64,000 bases of DNA, from positions 180,711,956-180,775,955 of the forward strand of contig CP136063.1 in NCBI GenBank assembly GCA_032622095.1, read 5' to 3'. The translations under genes and the position numbers were made by a program. This DNA comes from Siphonodentalium dalli (Eukaryota > Mollusca > Scaphopoda > Gadilida > Siphonodentaliidae). Positions within the stretch are counted from its first letter, which is position 1. Every line of letters begins with the position of its first letter. The notes beneath the pieces were generated by a model. That model was not told the DNA's origin and did no database searches. It was given only the letters and a program-made list of their open reading frames with translations. Below, piece by piece: positions 1 through 11,720 of the stretch.

Positions 1-322
1 CCCTTTGAGGAGAAGCTGTAGAACGGACTGTACTGTGTCCATTTTGAAGTGCTTTTTCACAATGAACTGATTTAGTGGTTTGATATTTAGAACAGGCTCA
101 ATTTCCCATTTTACTTTGGCACAAGCAAGAGAGTGCTGTAAAAACCGTCAACAAAAAGTTGAGTTTTGAAACTCTTTCTATGCCATTTTTAGTCAGAAGA
201 TGTTCTATCTTCTGTTGGATCAAAATTATTTGATGAGGAACAATTTTGGTCTCTTTCACCCCCACAAATTTTCGATGAGTGTGGAACTCAAAAACAAAAC
301 CGACCCATTGATCGCTTGTCAC
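1..322 (-). pseudogene. DIRS-type reverse transcriptase, N-terminal part, frameshifted
   Basis: Reading leftwards, the frame gives SDQWVGFVFEF, then GVKETKIVPHQ, then EHLLTKNGIERV (about 130-322). It changes frame near 100-140, where GFYSTLLLVPK is followed by an in-frame stop. It resumes in another frame at 1-108 with PVLNIKPLNQF and HFKMDTVQSVLQLL. Known DIRS and Ngaro RTs begin with the same order: SDQW, then GV-KET, then FYS-LFLVPK, then RPVLNLKPLN, then HFKMET. The catalytic YxDD region lies outside the window. At least two frame disruptions within 130 bases argue for a dead copy rather than introns. Confidence 0.72.
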
Positions 323-858
323 ATGATGCCAAAATAAAAAAAAAATTGTGACAACTGACCGCCCACAAGTACTTCTGTTAAAGGATGGAGGATACTTACA
401 AGATAGTCGTTGTGAACAGTATCTTCCTCCTCTACCTCTGCCCCGAACACGTATGGCATTCCCATTCCTAATTTCATAGCCACGTGTCGTTTTGGGAATC
501 CGAAATGTATCTCACTGTGTTCCGAGATCAAAGCTGACAGAAGCACAAACCTGACTCTCGGAAGCAGTAGTCTGTCCAATAGCTTGTTGACAAAAAATTT
601 CTTCGCTTCCGGTCGCTCTGCAGAAGTAGAGTTGTCCTTCCTCTTACTCTTATCGGAATAAGGCTTAGAAAATTCAGGTAAAAGTTCTTTAATCTGTTTG
701 CAACGTTACCATTGTGCCTTCAGCAGGGGCTCAATAAACTTTGGAGAATGGGAATAATAACTTGATTCCAGTAAAGCTCATTGAATCTTTGTCAATAGCC
801 AACCCTTCCTTTTTGGTGCTATCTTTTACATGGAAACTGTCCTCGCCACACAAGTCTG

Positions 859-1194
859 TCAAACTTTGGTGAGAGTAAAGTCTTTTACTTTGTCTGCCTC
901 AATGTTCGATTCTGGATCAGACAAATATACGTCCACATCTCTCACGTGGATACTCATATTGTCAGAATCTGAATATCGGTCTCTTATCCTCGACCTCACA
1001 TGTCGGAGCAATGGAAAATGTGACAGACTTGATTGACCATCATTGTCATTGTGGCACACAGTACTTATTTGACCCTCTAGCAAGGTCTTAATTTGTCCCA
1101 TGGTGTTGGACATATCATTGAATTTTGAGTTCAAGTCAGATTGAATGCCATCACATCTTTGCTCCAGTAAATCATATTGAGATTTCCTTTTCAT
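859..1194 (-). pseudogene. gag-like N-terminal ORF of the DIRS-like element
   Basis: This open frame of 111 residues starts MKRKSQYDLLEQRCDGIQ. Residues 10-42 form a likely amphipathic coiled coil. An Arg/Ser/Asp-rich stretch follows, and the frame stays open past KDFTLTKV before losing coherence. A short coiled-coil ORF upstream of the RT is what DIRS gag proteins look like, but I see no diagnostic gag motif, so the role comes from position. Between 320 and 858 the frame is interrupted. A piece at 319-579 carries a basic/acidic stretch and leads towards the RT frame. Confidence 0.45.
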
Positions 1195-1200
1195 CGAGGA

Positions 1201-2223
1201 GTATCTCGACCTACATCGAACTCCGACACCGAATCAGTCATATTACAAGATTAAATATCAAGCGAAAACACAGAGCATACTGCTTCAAGCTACGACAAAA
1301 GGAAGTGGAGGGATTAGTTACAGCTGAGCGAAGTAGGACATTTTTTATTAGATGTTTCGCTTTGCTTCACCAAGCGTTTAGTTAAGATTTGGTTAGACTC
1401 TAGATAGAGTAGAATTCCATATGTAATATTAATGACATGAAAGTATGAAATGAAACTGAAGATTGGGTATATTATAAAATTGCCTATAAAGGCATAATAA
1501 AGTGATTTATTTCCGATGGAGCTGAGCGTAATTCGAGGTGAAATCCCTTAGTTGAAACTAAATTTGCTAAGATGAGTTCCATCTCTCAAGTATGCTCCAA
1601 ATATTTTTGCGAGATTTCTGTTCTAAAAATAAACTCTAAAACTGTCCCAGGTATGTGAAAAGAAAAAATTAATATGGAGTCCCGGCACGAGTTTAATGAT
1701 TTTTCTGTATGACGTATGATGCGTGCAGTACAACTGCTTACTTCCATTGGTTAATTGGCAGAATCACAGTTCGTGAATTTAGCTTTTTTTGTTGCCCTTT
1801 ATACGGCAAATGTCTGAGGGTTAAATATACCGATCACGATCAAAATTGCCGAGTGATTTCTCTTCCAAAATACTGCAAATATAATTGAGAGCATTGCACA
1901 TTTTAATTTTTTTAATCCATGTTCCCACCGGTGTTTCAGAAGTCCCGGGACTTCGCCTTATATACATGCGACTCCAGGTCAACATGACTCAACAATATAT
2001 CTAGTATAGTGACACTTACTAGCACTGTGCTGTGATTTTATAAACAACAATCGATCAAGATTTGTTGTGGGGATAAACAAAATCGGCCTGTCTTCCAAAA
2101 GTACAATACACGAAAAAATATACATGTGCAGACTGGAATAAGGTTTGTGCAGGGTCCAAATTTTCCAAAATTTACTAAACATGCATGCACGTTTATTCCA
2201 GACATGAGAGTAATTAGGGTAGT
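1201..2223. other. unassigned AT-rich DNA
   Basis: No convincing coding frame, RNA gene or terminal repeat was recognised. The left part could hold the upstream terminal repeat of the DIRS-like element, but its partner is outside the window. Confidence 0.4.
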
Positions 2224-2901
2224 TTAATGTGGAATAATCAATTCCGAACCGGGGGGTGTGAGATGAAACACGTGGTTAGAATAATTATTCTGTTTCCTAA
2301 GACAGATTACAAATCTATCTGTTACGGTACTGTCTTCTAATATTTCCAAATTGGCCTGAATATACCAAAGATCTGTTTCTTGTTTCCAAGTTTGAATAAT
2401 TATTGTGTTTGCAGTTCTTAATAATTCCCACTCAGTCAAATGGTTTTCTAAAAGATTCACAATTAACATGAAAAATATACATTATGAGACTGGAGTCAAG
2501 TTTACCATGGCTGATGATGTTGTTATAAACTCTGCTGTTGATGTGGGTTCAGTTGTTGGCTGGGACGCTTCTGTCTGCATAGTTGTGGGCTGCAATATGG
2601 ATAATGTAATTGGAGCCTGATGTTGGGAAAGAGAAATATACACAAAAATATTTGTTCTGAGCATTTGTGTAAATTCAAAAATATATTTCTATTTTTTTTT
2701 TAGTTTCTTTATGAATTTTTTCCAATTTGGGACACAAAAAGTATAAATGAATATTCCATAACCAATTATAGCAACAGTGAGCAAAACTATTATTTGTGAT
2801 GGATTCGATAAATTGTATATAAGTGGGATAATCATAATAATGGTGCTTATATACCAGTATCGCTTATCTTCAGTACCTGCAGCGGACCCTAAGCGCTTCA
2901 C
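2224..2901 (-). other. cluster of candidate short exons, membrane-protein-like
   Basis: Three minus-strand pieces look mildly protein-like. At 2689-2901 there are two hydrophobic spans (STIIMIIPLIY and IIVLLTVAIIGYGIFIY) followed by a basic tail KKFIKKLKKK and a stop. At 2506-2616 a 111-nt segment with an acceptor-like end (acatcag) and a donor-like end (gtaaac) encodes 37 Thr/Ser-rich residues. At 2224-2438 a frame begins after a ttttag acceptor and runs to a stop. The phases of the second and third pieces do not match and no family was recognised. Chance ORFs in AT-rich DNA remain a real alternative. Confidence 0.22.
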
Positions 2902-2969
2902 ATTATTACCCCAGCTGTTGAGTAATGCCGAGTCTTGTGCATGCTGCCATTTACAGGAGCTTCACTAAA

Positions 2970-4627
2970 AGGGCTTACGCTTACCCAAATGATGATCGAA
3001 CTTCTGCCAAAAAGTTTATATTAGGAATGACAATTCTCCCGTCATTTTTGGAGGAAAAATTGGATTAAAATAACCATGAGGGAGAAGTGGATGATTTTGA
3101 TTCAATGACGGAATAAAATAACTGGTTATTAGAGATGGGCGGTACACAGTATTTACCGTGCGGTATCGGTATCAGCATAATACCGATTTACCGTACCGAA
3201 TCAAAAATAAAAATATCGTATTTTCGGTAATGTAATTATTCATGTGTTGCTAACTTGTGTGTCTGTCCTTGTCACCGCAGCCATGACCGGTCAAGAAAAT
3301 TGCATGACTGGTTAACCGTAAGCAACGAGAATCAGAGAATAATTATGATGACTCGCTGTAACAAGTCGGTACTACATGTATTTAGTCTACTGCAACATTG
3401 TTACATCAAGGGCACAGCTGGCCGGCGGCATCTTTGATCTTTACCACATATTAATGACAGTGTAACTAACATCATGACATTTGACTACACCTGGAACGTT
3501 ATGTGTCAATTTCGGTGTCCGTGCAAACTGGAAAATGCGTGGGCAACTCGATACAGGCCCAAGTCTATAATCCGTTCCAAGTTGGACTCGAAGCACGTTG
3601 AATCACAGCACGTGCTATGGAGGGTCCCCATGCATACAGAATTGAAACCCCCACAGGTTACTTTATAATTAGACGGTAATGCAATAGCGACTTGATATAC
3701 GCAGTGCAGATTATTCGATACAACTGTTCTTGCGAATTGCAAATCCTCTTAGCAAGTTGTGCACGACATATGTCGGTATATATACATGTATATATATCCT
3801 ACTACAAATTAACTTTATTAAACATATATACTTAGCGGTATACTATATAGATGTGCCTATATCTGACCAAAAAAAAAATCACAAGTTTGAGAACTTTAAA
3901 TTAACGCTTGAGCACCATGTGCTAGCTAGCCTGATATAAATAAGAGGGACTCTTATATGCATGTATGCATGGATGGTTTTTTATGCTGCAAGGAGAATAT
4001 GAACCACCCATGGGTTTGGGCATCTGAAGTTTGGAAATTGCCATGGTTTGCCTATTTTCATGACATCGCGCGAACGTGCCTAATTTAGCTGTCATGAATA
4101 CTGTAGTAAATCCGCGGACCGTGGGCATATATACATGTATATTGTTCAGTTAAAAACTTGAATTACCGCAATTAACCGGGAATACCGATTACCATACCGT
4201 TACAGAGGTAAATCAAATAAAAAATATACCGCTACTGGTTATAATAACAAATTTTGCTATAAATCAATAATTGGAAAATTCTATAAAACTAAATATTTCT
4301 TTACTTTTGCAATTCTTTTCAGAGTATATATATAAGACAGTCTGTATATTGGATATTCGACCTATTTTAATCTGACATCAGAGGCAGTCAAAAATGAGAA
4401 ACTACTATATATGTCAAATTAAATATATACACTCACACATGCATTCGCGCTAAGGAACATGAATGCAGGACATTGGTTGGTCTAAATTATGTTCTGTGAT
4501 GTCACACACAGACCCCTAATTGGTTCAATATTGTGTAGATGCAACAAGCTACGAGAATAACTTTGGAAATGGGCACCATATGCATTTTAATTAGCCAGTT
4601 GACTCGGTTGAGTATAAATATAAGTAA
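2970..4627. other. unassigned DNA with possible decayed transposon ends
   Basis: GGTA/TACC-rich stretches at about 3139-3235 and 4160-4240 are roughly inverted with respect to each other (accgatttaccgtacc versus ggaataccgattacc). They may be the ends of an old element of about 1.1 kb. Nothing between them reads as a gene. Confidence 0.3.
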
Positions 4628-4722
4628 TGGATGTTGATTGTGTTGCATTCCATAGAGTACAGATGCAAGAACACTCATATACAAATGTCAGACCAACTCT
4701 ATGGAACACAAGCAAATCAACA
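4628..4722. repeat. hairpin inverted repeat
   Basis: An arm starting ggatgttgattgtgttgcat (4628-4656) is the imperfect reverse complement of 4694-4722 (ctctatggaacacaagc...caacatcc). The loop is about 37 bases. It may be a tiny MITE. Confidence 0.6.
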
Positions 4723-6458
4723 TCCAATTCTTAAATGCATTGCTTCATACCGAGCTAGTTTCTTTAAAGGATTTATTCGGTCTAGAAACTACAAAACGCA
4801 ATCGGAAAGCCCTCCCTGTTGTGATTAAAATGATCCAAGTCCCATTCCGATCGCATAATAAATAACCCGTAAAATAAATAAATAATACCACCACCGGTAT
4901 TCGGAGATTTCCGTGACTAAACTACGAGTGACGTACTTGTGGGAAGCAAATTAAAAACACAGATTCGGAGCCGGAGTTTATTATGCAGACTACGATGACG
5001 TAATCGTAAGTCAGCCGATACTAAAATGCGGAGTCGTATGTGCGCGTGTGGTGTACAGATTACGTTACGCTTTGGCCGTTTATCTGGAATAGAAGACAAT
5101 AACTATGTGAATAAAGTAATTAATAGCGCCTAGAATGGTTGTTGTTTTTGTAGCCATTAATAACATGCTGGGACGTGTCTGTTTTGGTAAATAGATGGCA
5201 GTAATTAGTGCTTTGATTGTCTCGCGTATTCACTCGGTGATTTGTAATCACTCAGTGACTATTCATCAGTGTCAGTCACGAACTTGTTTGCACTCTAAAA
5301 TGCCACAAAGTGAATAGAATGAACATTATCTCTCTGGTCATACATATATAAGAAGCACCCAAATTTATATAAACACTGGGCTGAATAATGTTAACTCTAT
5401 TTAGGCGCTTTTGTTTTGTGTTTGTTTGTTGTTTTACTTTCGATATAAATATCCCGAGTATCTGTCATCTCCACATATTCCAAGATGCCTAGTAGATGTA
5501 GTGTGTTCAGTTGTGGGCGGGCTATTTAGTACCTCCAAAAAGACAACACAGTGCGTAATTTAGAACGCTCTTTATTGTCTACCGCTTTTGGGAGACGGAA
5601 GCATGGACGCTCTTTATATTGAATTGTCACAATACCGCATACAAAATCACCCATGACATATCGAAATAGAGCACGTTCATAATTGAGAACGCTCTTTATT
5701 GTCTACACCGCGACGAAAACATGGACGCTCTTTATTAGAGGCAATCATTGGAGTTTTTCTATGCTAACAATTCAAAAAAATCCTCTCTTGAAAGTCAATA
5801 TGTGCCATCAAAACGTAAAATAAAACGAACAACAAACACAAACTGAAAAACAATGCCAGGCTAGCCTTCAATTAAAAAAAATGTTGTTATGCCAAACTGC
5901 AGCCTAACTAATAATTATTGTAGTTTCAACAGTCTGTTGTGTATTCGAGTGAATTATTTTGTTTACTCACTTATCGATCTTGACTGGAAGGATTTTTAGC
6001 AAGCTGTTCACAGTTGTGCACTTCTCCACACAAAATGTTTCGTGTGAAGAAACAGACAAGAACATTATTATGACGAATATAAGCCATCATAATACATGTA
6101 CTAGTACGGTACAATAACCACCACCTTTTTAATCACACCCCATTTGTATTTAATTGTACCCATATAGCGCACAACGGGATGACACTAGTGTGTAAACTAG
6201 CTTCCGAAATTGGTACCATACAACGAAGAATGAAGTACCGGTATATGGCCTAACTTGTATTCTTTCAGAAACAGTTAAATTAGTTTCGCACGAAATTCCA
6301 CTAGCTCATTGCATTTCTGCATAAATTAATCTCATTTCAAACAACTTTTATCGCCTCAAAGTTCATTTTAGCCATCATTATTATTCTATTATATATTTTG
6401 GAAGATCCGTCTGTGTGTCTGTGTGTGTGTTCGAGATGAACTCGAAAAGGACCAAGCC
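4723..6458. repeat. mostly unassigned DNA holding a 125-bp direct repeat
   Basis: The motif agaacgctctttattgtcta occurs at 5562 and again at 5687, each followed by catggacgctctttat, giving a degenerate two-copy repeat of about 125 bp. A run of TG dinucleotides lies at 6412-6430, just before the tandem array. No gene was recognised in the rest. Confidence 0.5.
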
Positions 6459-7113
6459 GATTTCGATGAAACTTGGTATGTGGGGGTATTTTCGACCGGG
6501 AACGGGCATAGGCCTATTAATTTGCCCGTGCGACGTGACCTTGACCTTGAAATCGGGTAATTTCAAGGTCAAACGCCCGAATATCACGGGATTTCGATGA
6601 AACTTGGTATGTGGGGGTACGTTCGACCGGGGGTTGGCATAGGCCTATTAATTTGCCCGTGCGGCGTGACCTTGACCTTGAAATCGGGTCATTTCAAGGT
6701 CAAACGCCCGAATATCACGGGATTTCGATGAAACTTGGTATGTGGGGGTACATTCGTATGGGGAGTCTCATAAGCATATTCATTTGCCCGTGCGACATGA
6801 CCTTGACCTTGAAATCGGGTCAATTCAAGGTCATATCGCCAATTTTGATGGGATTTCAAAGAAATTTGATAAGTGGGGTTACTTTTGTCCACTGAGTGTT
6901 TTGGACGGGTCGAGTCGTGACCCCGACCTGACCTTAACCTTCAAAATGATCAATTCAAGGTCAAATCGGGTAAGACCGGATGGATTTCGACGGGCACGTT
7001 TGTTGGGTACTTTTGTCCGGGCAGTGTTTTGGACTGGTCAAATCGTGACCCCACTTGACCTTGACCTTTAAAATGGACAATTCAAGGTCAATGCCCGGAT
7101 GAAGTCGGGTCAC
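6459..7113. repeat. 131-bp tandem array, five units
   Basis: Units begin with gatttcgatgaaacttggta or a variant at 6459, 6590, 6721, 6852 and 6983, so the spacing is exactly 131 bp each time. The first three units are nearly identical and the last two diverged. Each unit holds TGACCTTGACCTTGA, then about 15 bases later TTCAAGGTCA, an inverted pair. The minus-strand and plus-strand frames across it are repeats, not proteins. Confidence 0.9.
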
Positions 7114-7630
7114 CTTCTAGTTCGTTATATAATCCAACATTCTAGCAAAGCCAGTTCATAATTCAGCACATTCAAACAGTTTTATTCCGTAATCGCTATT
7201 TATCGTAAAGGCTTAGGTAATTAACCAGCTTAATTTATCAACTCGTTACGCGATTGGCGGAATTATTTCAAGCTCCACCCACCGCTGTCATCGGTAAGCG
7301 TCGATGCAGATGATCGGTCATGTGACCGCGTTGTGGTCATGTGATCGCACTCACGTGACTGACTTCGGATATTTCTGCGATTTCTTAAATATCATTATAA
7401 TAAAAATACTATCTGCTCGATTTTGAATTTTCTTGGCGAAATGGGTCTGTTAGACATATATTATTAGTATTATGACGATAACAAAAATATTTTTTTGACA
7501 GACTAATTCCTTTAAGTTACATAAATTAACAATTAAATTAGCATGTTGAACAATCGAAAAGAAATAATTTCTCATAGTGACAGACGATTCAATGATTCAA
7601 AGATATTTGAGAATATAAATAATGGACAAC
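7114..7630. other. unassigned AT-rich DNA
   Basis: No coding frame, RNA gene or clear repeat was recognised. Confidence 0.4.
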
Positions 7631-7904
7631 TAACCCTTTCTTTACTAAATACTCATTGACGAATAGTTCCCTTTGAAAATGTTCCGATAATAAGTTTATC
7701 AAAAGCCAAATGCCGTTTGTTGAACTTTTATTATCTAAACATTTCCCACTAATGAATATGAATCCTTACTGCACTTGTATTTCTTTTTGTCTGTCGCCCG
7801 TTTGCTTTTATTACCTGAACATGACACCAAATGAATTATAAGACCATTCCAATATATATCTTTATAACTGGGTGGGAGAATCCATTCAGTATTGAAAGGG
7901 TTAA
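7631..7904. mobile_element. MITE, 'CCCTTTCTATACT' family, copy 1
   Basis: It starts taaccctttctttactaaat and ends cattcagtattgaaagggttaa, imperfect inverted ends flanked by TTAA or a near match. The internal palindrome aataagtt...gttgaactt...attatc is shared with copies at 47510-47740, 47963-48122 and 60467-60728. The TTAA flank plus CCCTTTC end suggests piggyBac-like mobilisation. Confidence 0.75.
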
Positions 7905-7921
7905 ATGACAACTACTATGTA

Positions 7922-8138
7922 CAGTAATACCCTAAATAATTGACTCCTTAACCACAGCAGAATTATGGTTAACTATTCAGGATTTAGTCGGAAATATGGC
8001 TTGTTGCCATTCATCGGAAAGCTCTCAGTGAGAGCTTTCCAATGAATGGCAACAAGCCATATTTCCGACTAAATCCTGAATTATTACCCATAATTCAGCT
8101 GCACATGGTTAAGGAGGTGATTATTTAGGGCATTACTG
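7922..8138. mobile_element. palindromic MITE, CAGTAATGCCC family, copy 1
   Basis: This is a near-perfect palindrome with arms of about 105 bp, beginning CAGTAATACCCTAAATAAT and ending with the complement. It is flanked by TA on both sides (7920-7921 and 8139-8140). The centre reads aagctctcagtgagagcttt. TA flanks suggest a Tc1/mariner/pogo-type transposase in trans. Other copies lie at 45534-45745 and 50432-50684. Confidence 0.88.
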
Positions 8139-8168
8139 TAGTTTTTATAGTAGTCCGTGAATTGACGA

Positions 8169-8645
8169 GGTCAGGCACATCCACTAAATGACCATTACCA
8201 TTTTGTGAATTTGATAAAAGAGGGACAATCATATTTCACACAAATATTTGAAAATCGGGGTCGCACTAATTCTGTATTATACATATATTTTGTCCAGAAG
8301 AATGATCAAACTTGATGACACATGATAAGCAACTCAATTAGCATGCAATTAGTTTAAATGTTGTTATGAACAAGCGATTGAGTTATCCTAGCTGTTATTG
8401 TCATTTAGAAAGGCATATATTAGTAATATTATTGAATAACTTATTTATAACAAAGCTGGCGCAAAAGATTGCACAACAAATTTTGTCGGAAGACTGTTCA
8501 TACACTAGTGAAATTTGGCTGTGCACTGGTACTGGTCTTCTATTCCCAAAGCAAATACAGGAAACGTGAATATATATGTTATGGTCATATATCACTATAA
8601 TAGTGGAATAACACTATAATAGTGGAATACAGGATGTGCCTGACC
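8169..8645. mobile_element. MITE with GGTCAGGCACATCC terminal inverted repeats
   Basis: The 14-bp termini at 8169-8182 and 8632-8645 are exact complements. The interior is AT-rich and non-coding and holds a small tandem duplication (actataatagtggaata, about 8594-8628). No matching target-site duplication is obvious. Confidence 0.68.
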
Positions 8646-8987
8646 AGTTGACAGCTAATGATTAAATTATTGCTTTATACCCCTGACTTTACAGAAAGTT
8701 CATGGGAAGAACTATTTTTGAGGCCAACCTGGTTGCCCTGGTACTAAAAAAGCTTACATTAATATCCACAGGTATATATATACCTGCCTTGGGGTAGAAT
8801 AGTGAAAACTATTTATCTGAGGTCATGTCTTTTGAAGAGCAAGCAGGATAATTGATCTTGGCGATAGTTCGCTTGTCGGCCAATGGTCAAAACTGCTCAC
8901 CGACACATGACCCAGCTTCGCCCGATCAAAAGACTGTATGTACGACGCTCTGCGAACTCTACATATATAATGATGATAACTATTTAC

Positions 8988-10234
8988 CTGAGATTTCTGT
9001 ATACATTTCTGGTACCCATTAGATATGGCATATGACTCCTGTTTTCTGTTTCCAAAAGCCACAGCAAAGAACGTGTAATTTGATGATACCACAACGTGAT
9101 TGAGCTCGTTCACCAATTTAGAATGGCTATACATAGTAAAGTTTCTCAGACTTAATGTTGTCCATTCAGCAGATGCGGGACTCACACCATCTATCGTCAA
9201 TCCTTCCTTATGAGATGTGATGATGCTTATATAGTTCAGAGTATAATCGTAAGTAACTGCCCTCGATATGAAAAAGTTATTGTAGCTATCCACATCGGGT
9301 ATGCCTACCAGTGATGGATCACCTATCTTTCCAGGTTCACGTTCGCCAGTTACAGACAATAAATATAGTGATATTGGTTTGTCAGCAGTAACTAAAAGAT
9401 ATGATGAACTGTCCAAATTGACCTCTTGGAATCCTCCGGCCATTTGAATGTTGTAGGTATCATCCCCAAATCTGACTGCTGTGTCTGCTTCACTACTGAC
9501 AACTCGATATTTATCACCTCTTGTTCGACCTTCTGTCGGAATCGACACAAAAGTCATTCCAAAAGCCTCAACTGGAACCAGCTGTTCAAATAAGTGATCA
9601 CCAGATGATTGATGCCCAACTATACCTTTTTTGTTACCGCTAGCGACAAAAATCAGACCGTCTGAATATATTTTACAACCTGTAAAATCTGCATCCCTAT
9701 CTCCCATTATATGTAGAGTCTGATATGTATCCAAGCTTTGCGTCAACGTATCTCCAGAGCTGTAGGATACGCCATAATGAACCACACCAGATATTGACTG
9801 ACCTGCAAACTCGATGTAGACATTGGTGTCATTTTGTGTAGCTACAATAATGATCTCTGGTTCAGATATAAAACTGATCGCATAGTATATGTATCCCAGG
9901 GATGAAATCGGTAAAATGATAGACATTCCGAGCGAGCTTCTATCTATGTTACCAGCAGCAACTGAAATCGGTGCGGATGATGAAATATAGATTCCTTTAT
10001 TCTCCTTAACGGAGCCACTTGCCATTATAGCTTCTGGTAATTGAATGATGTCAGAGGTGCCAGCTGTCAGAGAAACTGTTCGTGAGAACGTACCAGAGTA
10101 AAGAGGGAGCGTGATGTTGACCAAAACTGCTTCCATGCTGCTGACGAGGACAATTGGATTCATTGATGCCCTGTTCTCATTTTCCATCAACCCGAAAATG
10201 AACTCACTTCCAGAACTTGTGAAATGTATCTGCC
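8988..10234 (-). CDS. IgGFc-binding-domain protein, large internal exon
   Basis: This exon of about 415 codons encodes an IgGFc_binding domain, the N-terminal domain of FCGBP and of many secreted or adhesive invertebrate proteins. It starts GQIHFTSSGSEFIFGLMENE. It runs through IYISSSAPISVAAGN, then ATQNDTNVYIEF, GLIFVASGNKKGIVG and HLFEQLVPVEAFGMTF, and ends AVAFGNRKQESYAISNGYQ, matching the usual 'F...G...ESY' close of the domain. The acceptor is tttttttatag at 10235-10245 and the donor is CAG|gtaaat at 8988. The open frame continues upstream as MHLFTFFFLSFF, which is the translated polypyrimidine tract, not a signal peptide. A frame past 8988 is intronic. The exon begins in phase 1 and ends in phase 0. 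A possible next 51-nt exon lies at 8693-8743 (after ttttttag), but it is weak. The signal-peptide exon was not found. Likely role: extracellular, mucus or immune-related recognition (family inference). Confidence 0.85.
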
Positions 10235-10383
10235 CTATAAAAAAAGAGAGGAAAAAGAATGTGAACAAGTGCACTGCACAGGGTATCCCCGCAATGGTGG
10301 CTTTAATTCACTGTTCCGCCTGTGGCTGATAACCTCACCCGTATCTAATTATTTCATAGAGATAGCTGCAGTGAGACAAACAA

Positions 10384-10720
10384 TTAACCTCTTCGCTGCT
10401 AATTGACATTATGACGTCGTGTGCTGGGCTGTTGACGTTATTGCCATTTTCCAGTGGGAAAATATAACGGGAATATCACAAGAACCATAAAACTGACTCA
10501 GTTGAAAGGCTATTATCATTCACAATCGTTGAACATCATACAATGTTTTAAACGTTGAGATACAGTTATTCCGATGGAACAATCTCTCAGTTCCAGTTAT
10601 GTATAATGGCCTACTTCTTGTGTGCTGAAGTAGGTCTGTAGTACCTACAGACAATATAGCACACGGCATGCACTTTTACGTCCGTACTAGTTACGGACGT
10701 CATAGCAGCGAAGAGGTTTA
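10384..10720. mobile_element. MITE with TTAACCTCTTCGCTGCTA ends
   Basis: TTAACCTCTTCGCTGC at 10384 is complemented by GCAGCGAAGAGGTTTA ending at 10720. A near-perfect short palindrome (acgtccgtactagttacgg...) sits just inside the right end (10678-10700). The element lies 150 bp upstream of the IgGFc exon, in its presumed intron. The TTAA-like flank is intact on the left only. Confidence 0.7.
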
Positions 10721-10946
10721 TGGTAAATATGAGTGAAACTGTGAAGCCGCGCATAGGAGCTCTGTTGGATTTGCTGGAAAATTTGGATAAAATATATTTT
10801 TATTTCAGTGGATACATCCCTAAAATCCTGTCAGCAGGGTTTCAGATATTATAGTGAAGGTTATGTCCACAACGTGCCCAAAAATAAATTGGAAAATAAA
10901 CTGTTTGTGGGAGCAAAATATCATCAAAGCCAAAGGAAAAACCAAG

Positions 10947-11720
10947 CCTGCAAATAGTGCGTCTGTCATCTGCAGAATGAGGGCCCCAGAGGATGAATTT
11001 AGTGACACCACCCACACACAGTGGGCAATTATCACCAAATTCTCCCGCTGGGAACCTCATTCTGCTTAGGCAACTACTATTGGAGACCTAGGATCAGATT
11101 GAAGTTCCCCAGTTGAAGTTGGTGATGTTCAACCATTAGTCACATCGATTATGCAGTTTATCTTACTGCATATTAGGGGATATAGAAACTTCCCAGAAGG
11201 GAACTATAGCATCGCTAGGGCATGGCAAAATATGCCCTTTAGCCATTTTGAATTGTTATACTGCAAAATAAAATAATAATTTGAGCTTACATGTGAAAAT
11301 AATTGGACAGAACCCATATTCGAACTTGACCAGTAGTTTTAGCTGGGAAACACACCAGATTTGGTTCAAATCAAATAACCGAAATGTTATGAAATCGGCC
11401 AAATTCTAAGTCGAAAAAGGGCCGTAACTCATGTAAAAATAACTAGACGGAATCCATATTCGAATTTGGCCTGTATTTTTTGCTGGGAAATACACATACC
11501 ACTTTGGTTCAGATCAAATAATCCAAACTAGAGCTATCGATCCGAAACAAAAAATGTTAATGGACAGACGGACAGACAGATGGCTAGATGGAAGGATGGA
11601 TTGATTAAATTACTAGTATAGGACCTTTTTTCAAACAGCGTATAAAAAGTAACTAAAAACAATGTTAATTTGAGACTATAGATACTTCCCAGAAGATGAG
11701 GCCCAACCAGAATGAGGTCC
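10947..11720. mobile_element. degraded long copy of the CAAGCC/CAGAATGAGG MITE family plus decayed repeat
   Basis: It begins aagcctgcaaatagtgcgtc and tgcagaatgagggcccca. It contains the hairpin with gtgacaccacc...gtgggcaattatcacc and then the segment gttgaagttggtgatgttca that is also at 45075 and 55045. From about 11290 to 11600 it carries a repeated non-coding unit (catattcgaa-ttg, ggccgtaactc) ending in a gacagacgg run. The right end is not clear. Confidence 0.6.

Larger units (their letters stand above)
1..1200 (-). mobile_element. DIRS-like retrotransposon remnant, cut by the window edge
   Basis: On the minus strand there is an N-terminal gag-like reading frame (859-1194), a broken middle part, and then the start of a DIRS/Ngaro-type reverse transcriptase that runs off position 1. 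The order gag then RT fits DIRS elements, which integrate with a tyrosine recombinase. No recombinase, RNase H or split terminal repeats are visible here; they would lie beyond the left edge. Several frame changes show that the copy is decayed. The assignment rests on RT-start motifs, so DIRS is likely and the exact clade is uncertain. Confidence 0.68.

Noticed and set aside
10820-11069. Overlapping frames of about 72 codons on both strands
   Set aside because: They lie entirely in a degraded CAAGCC-family MITE; similar peptides arise from its other copies (48230-48517, 51111-51347, 62051-62347).
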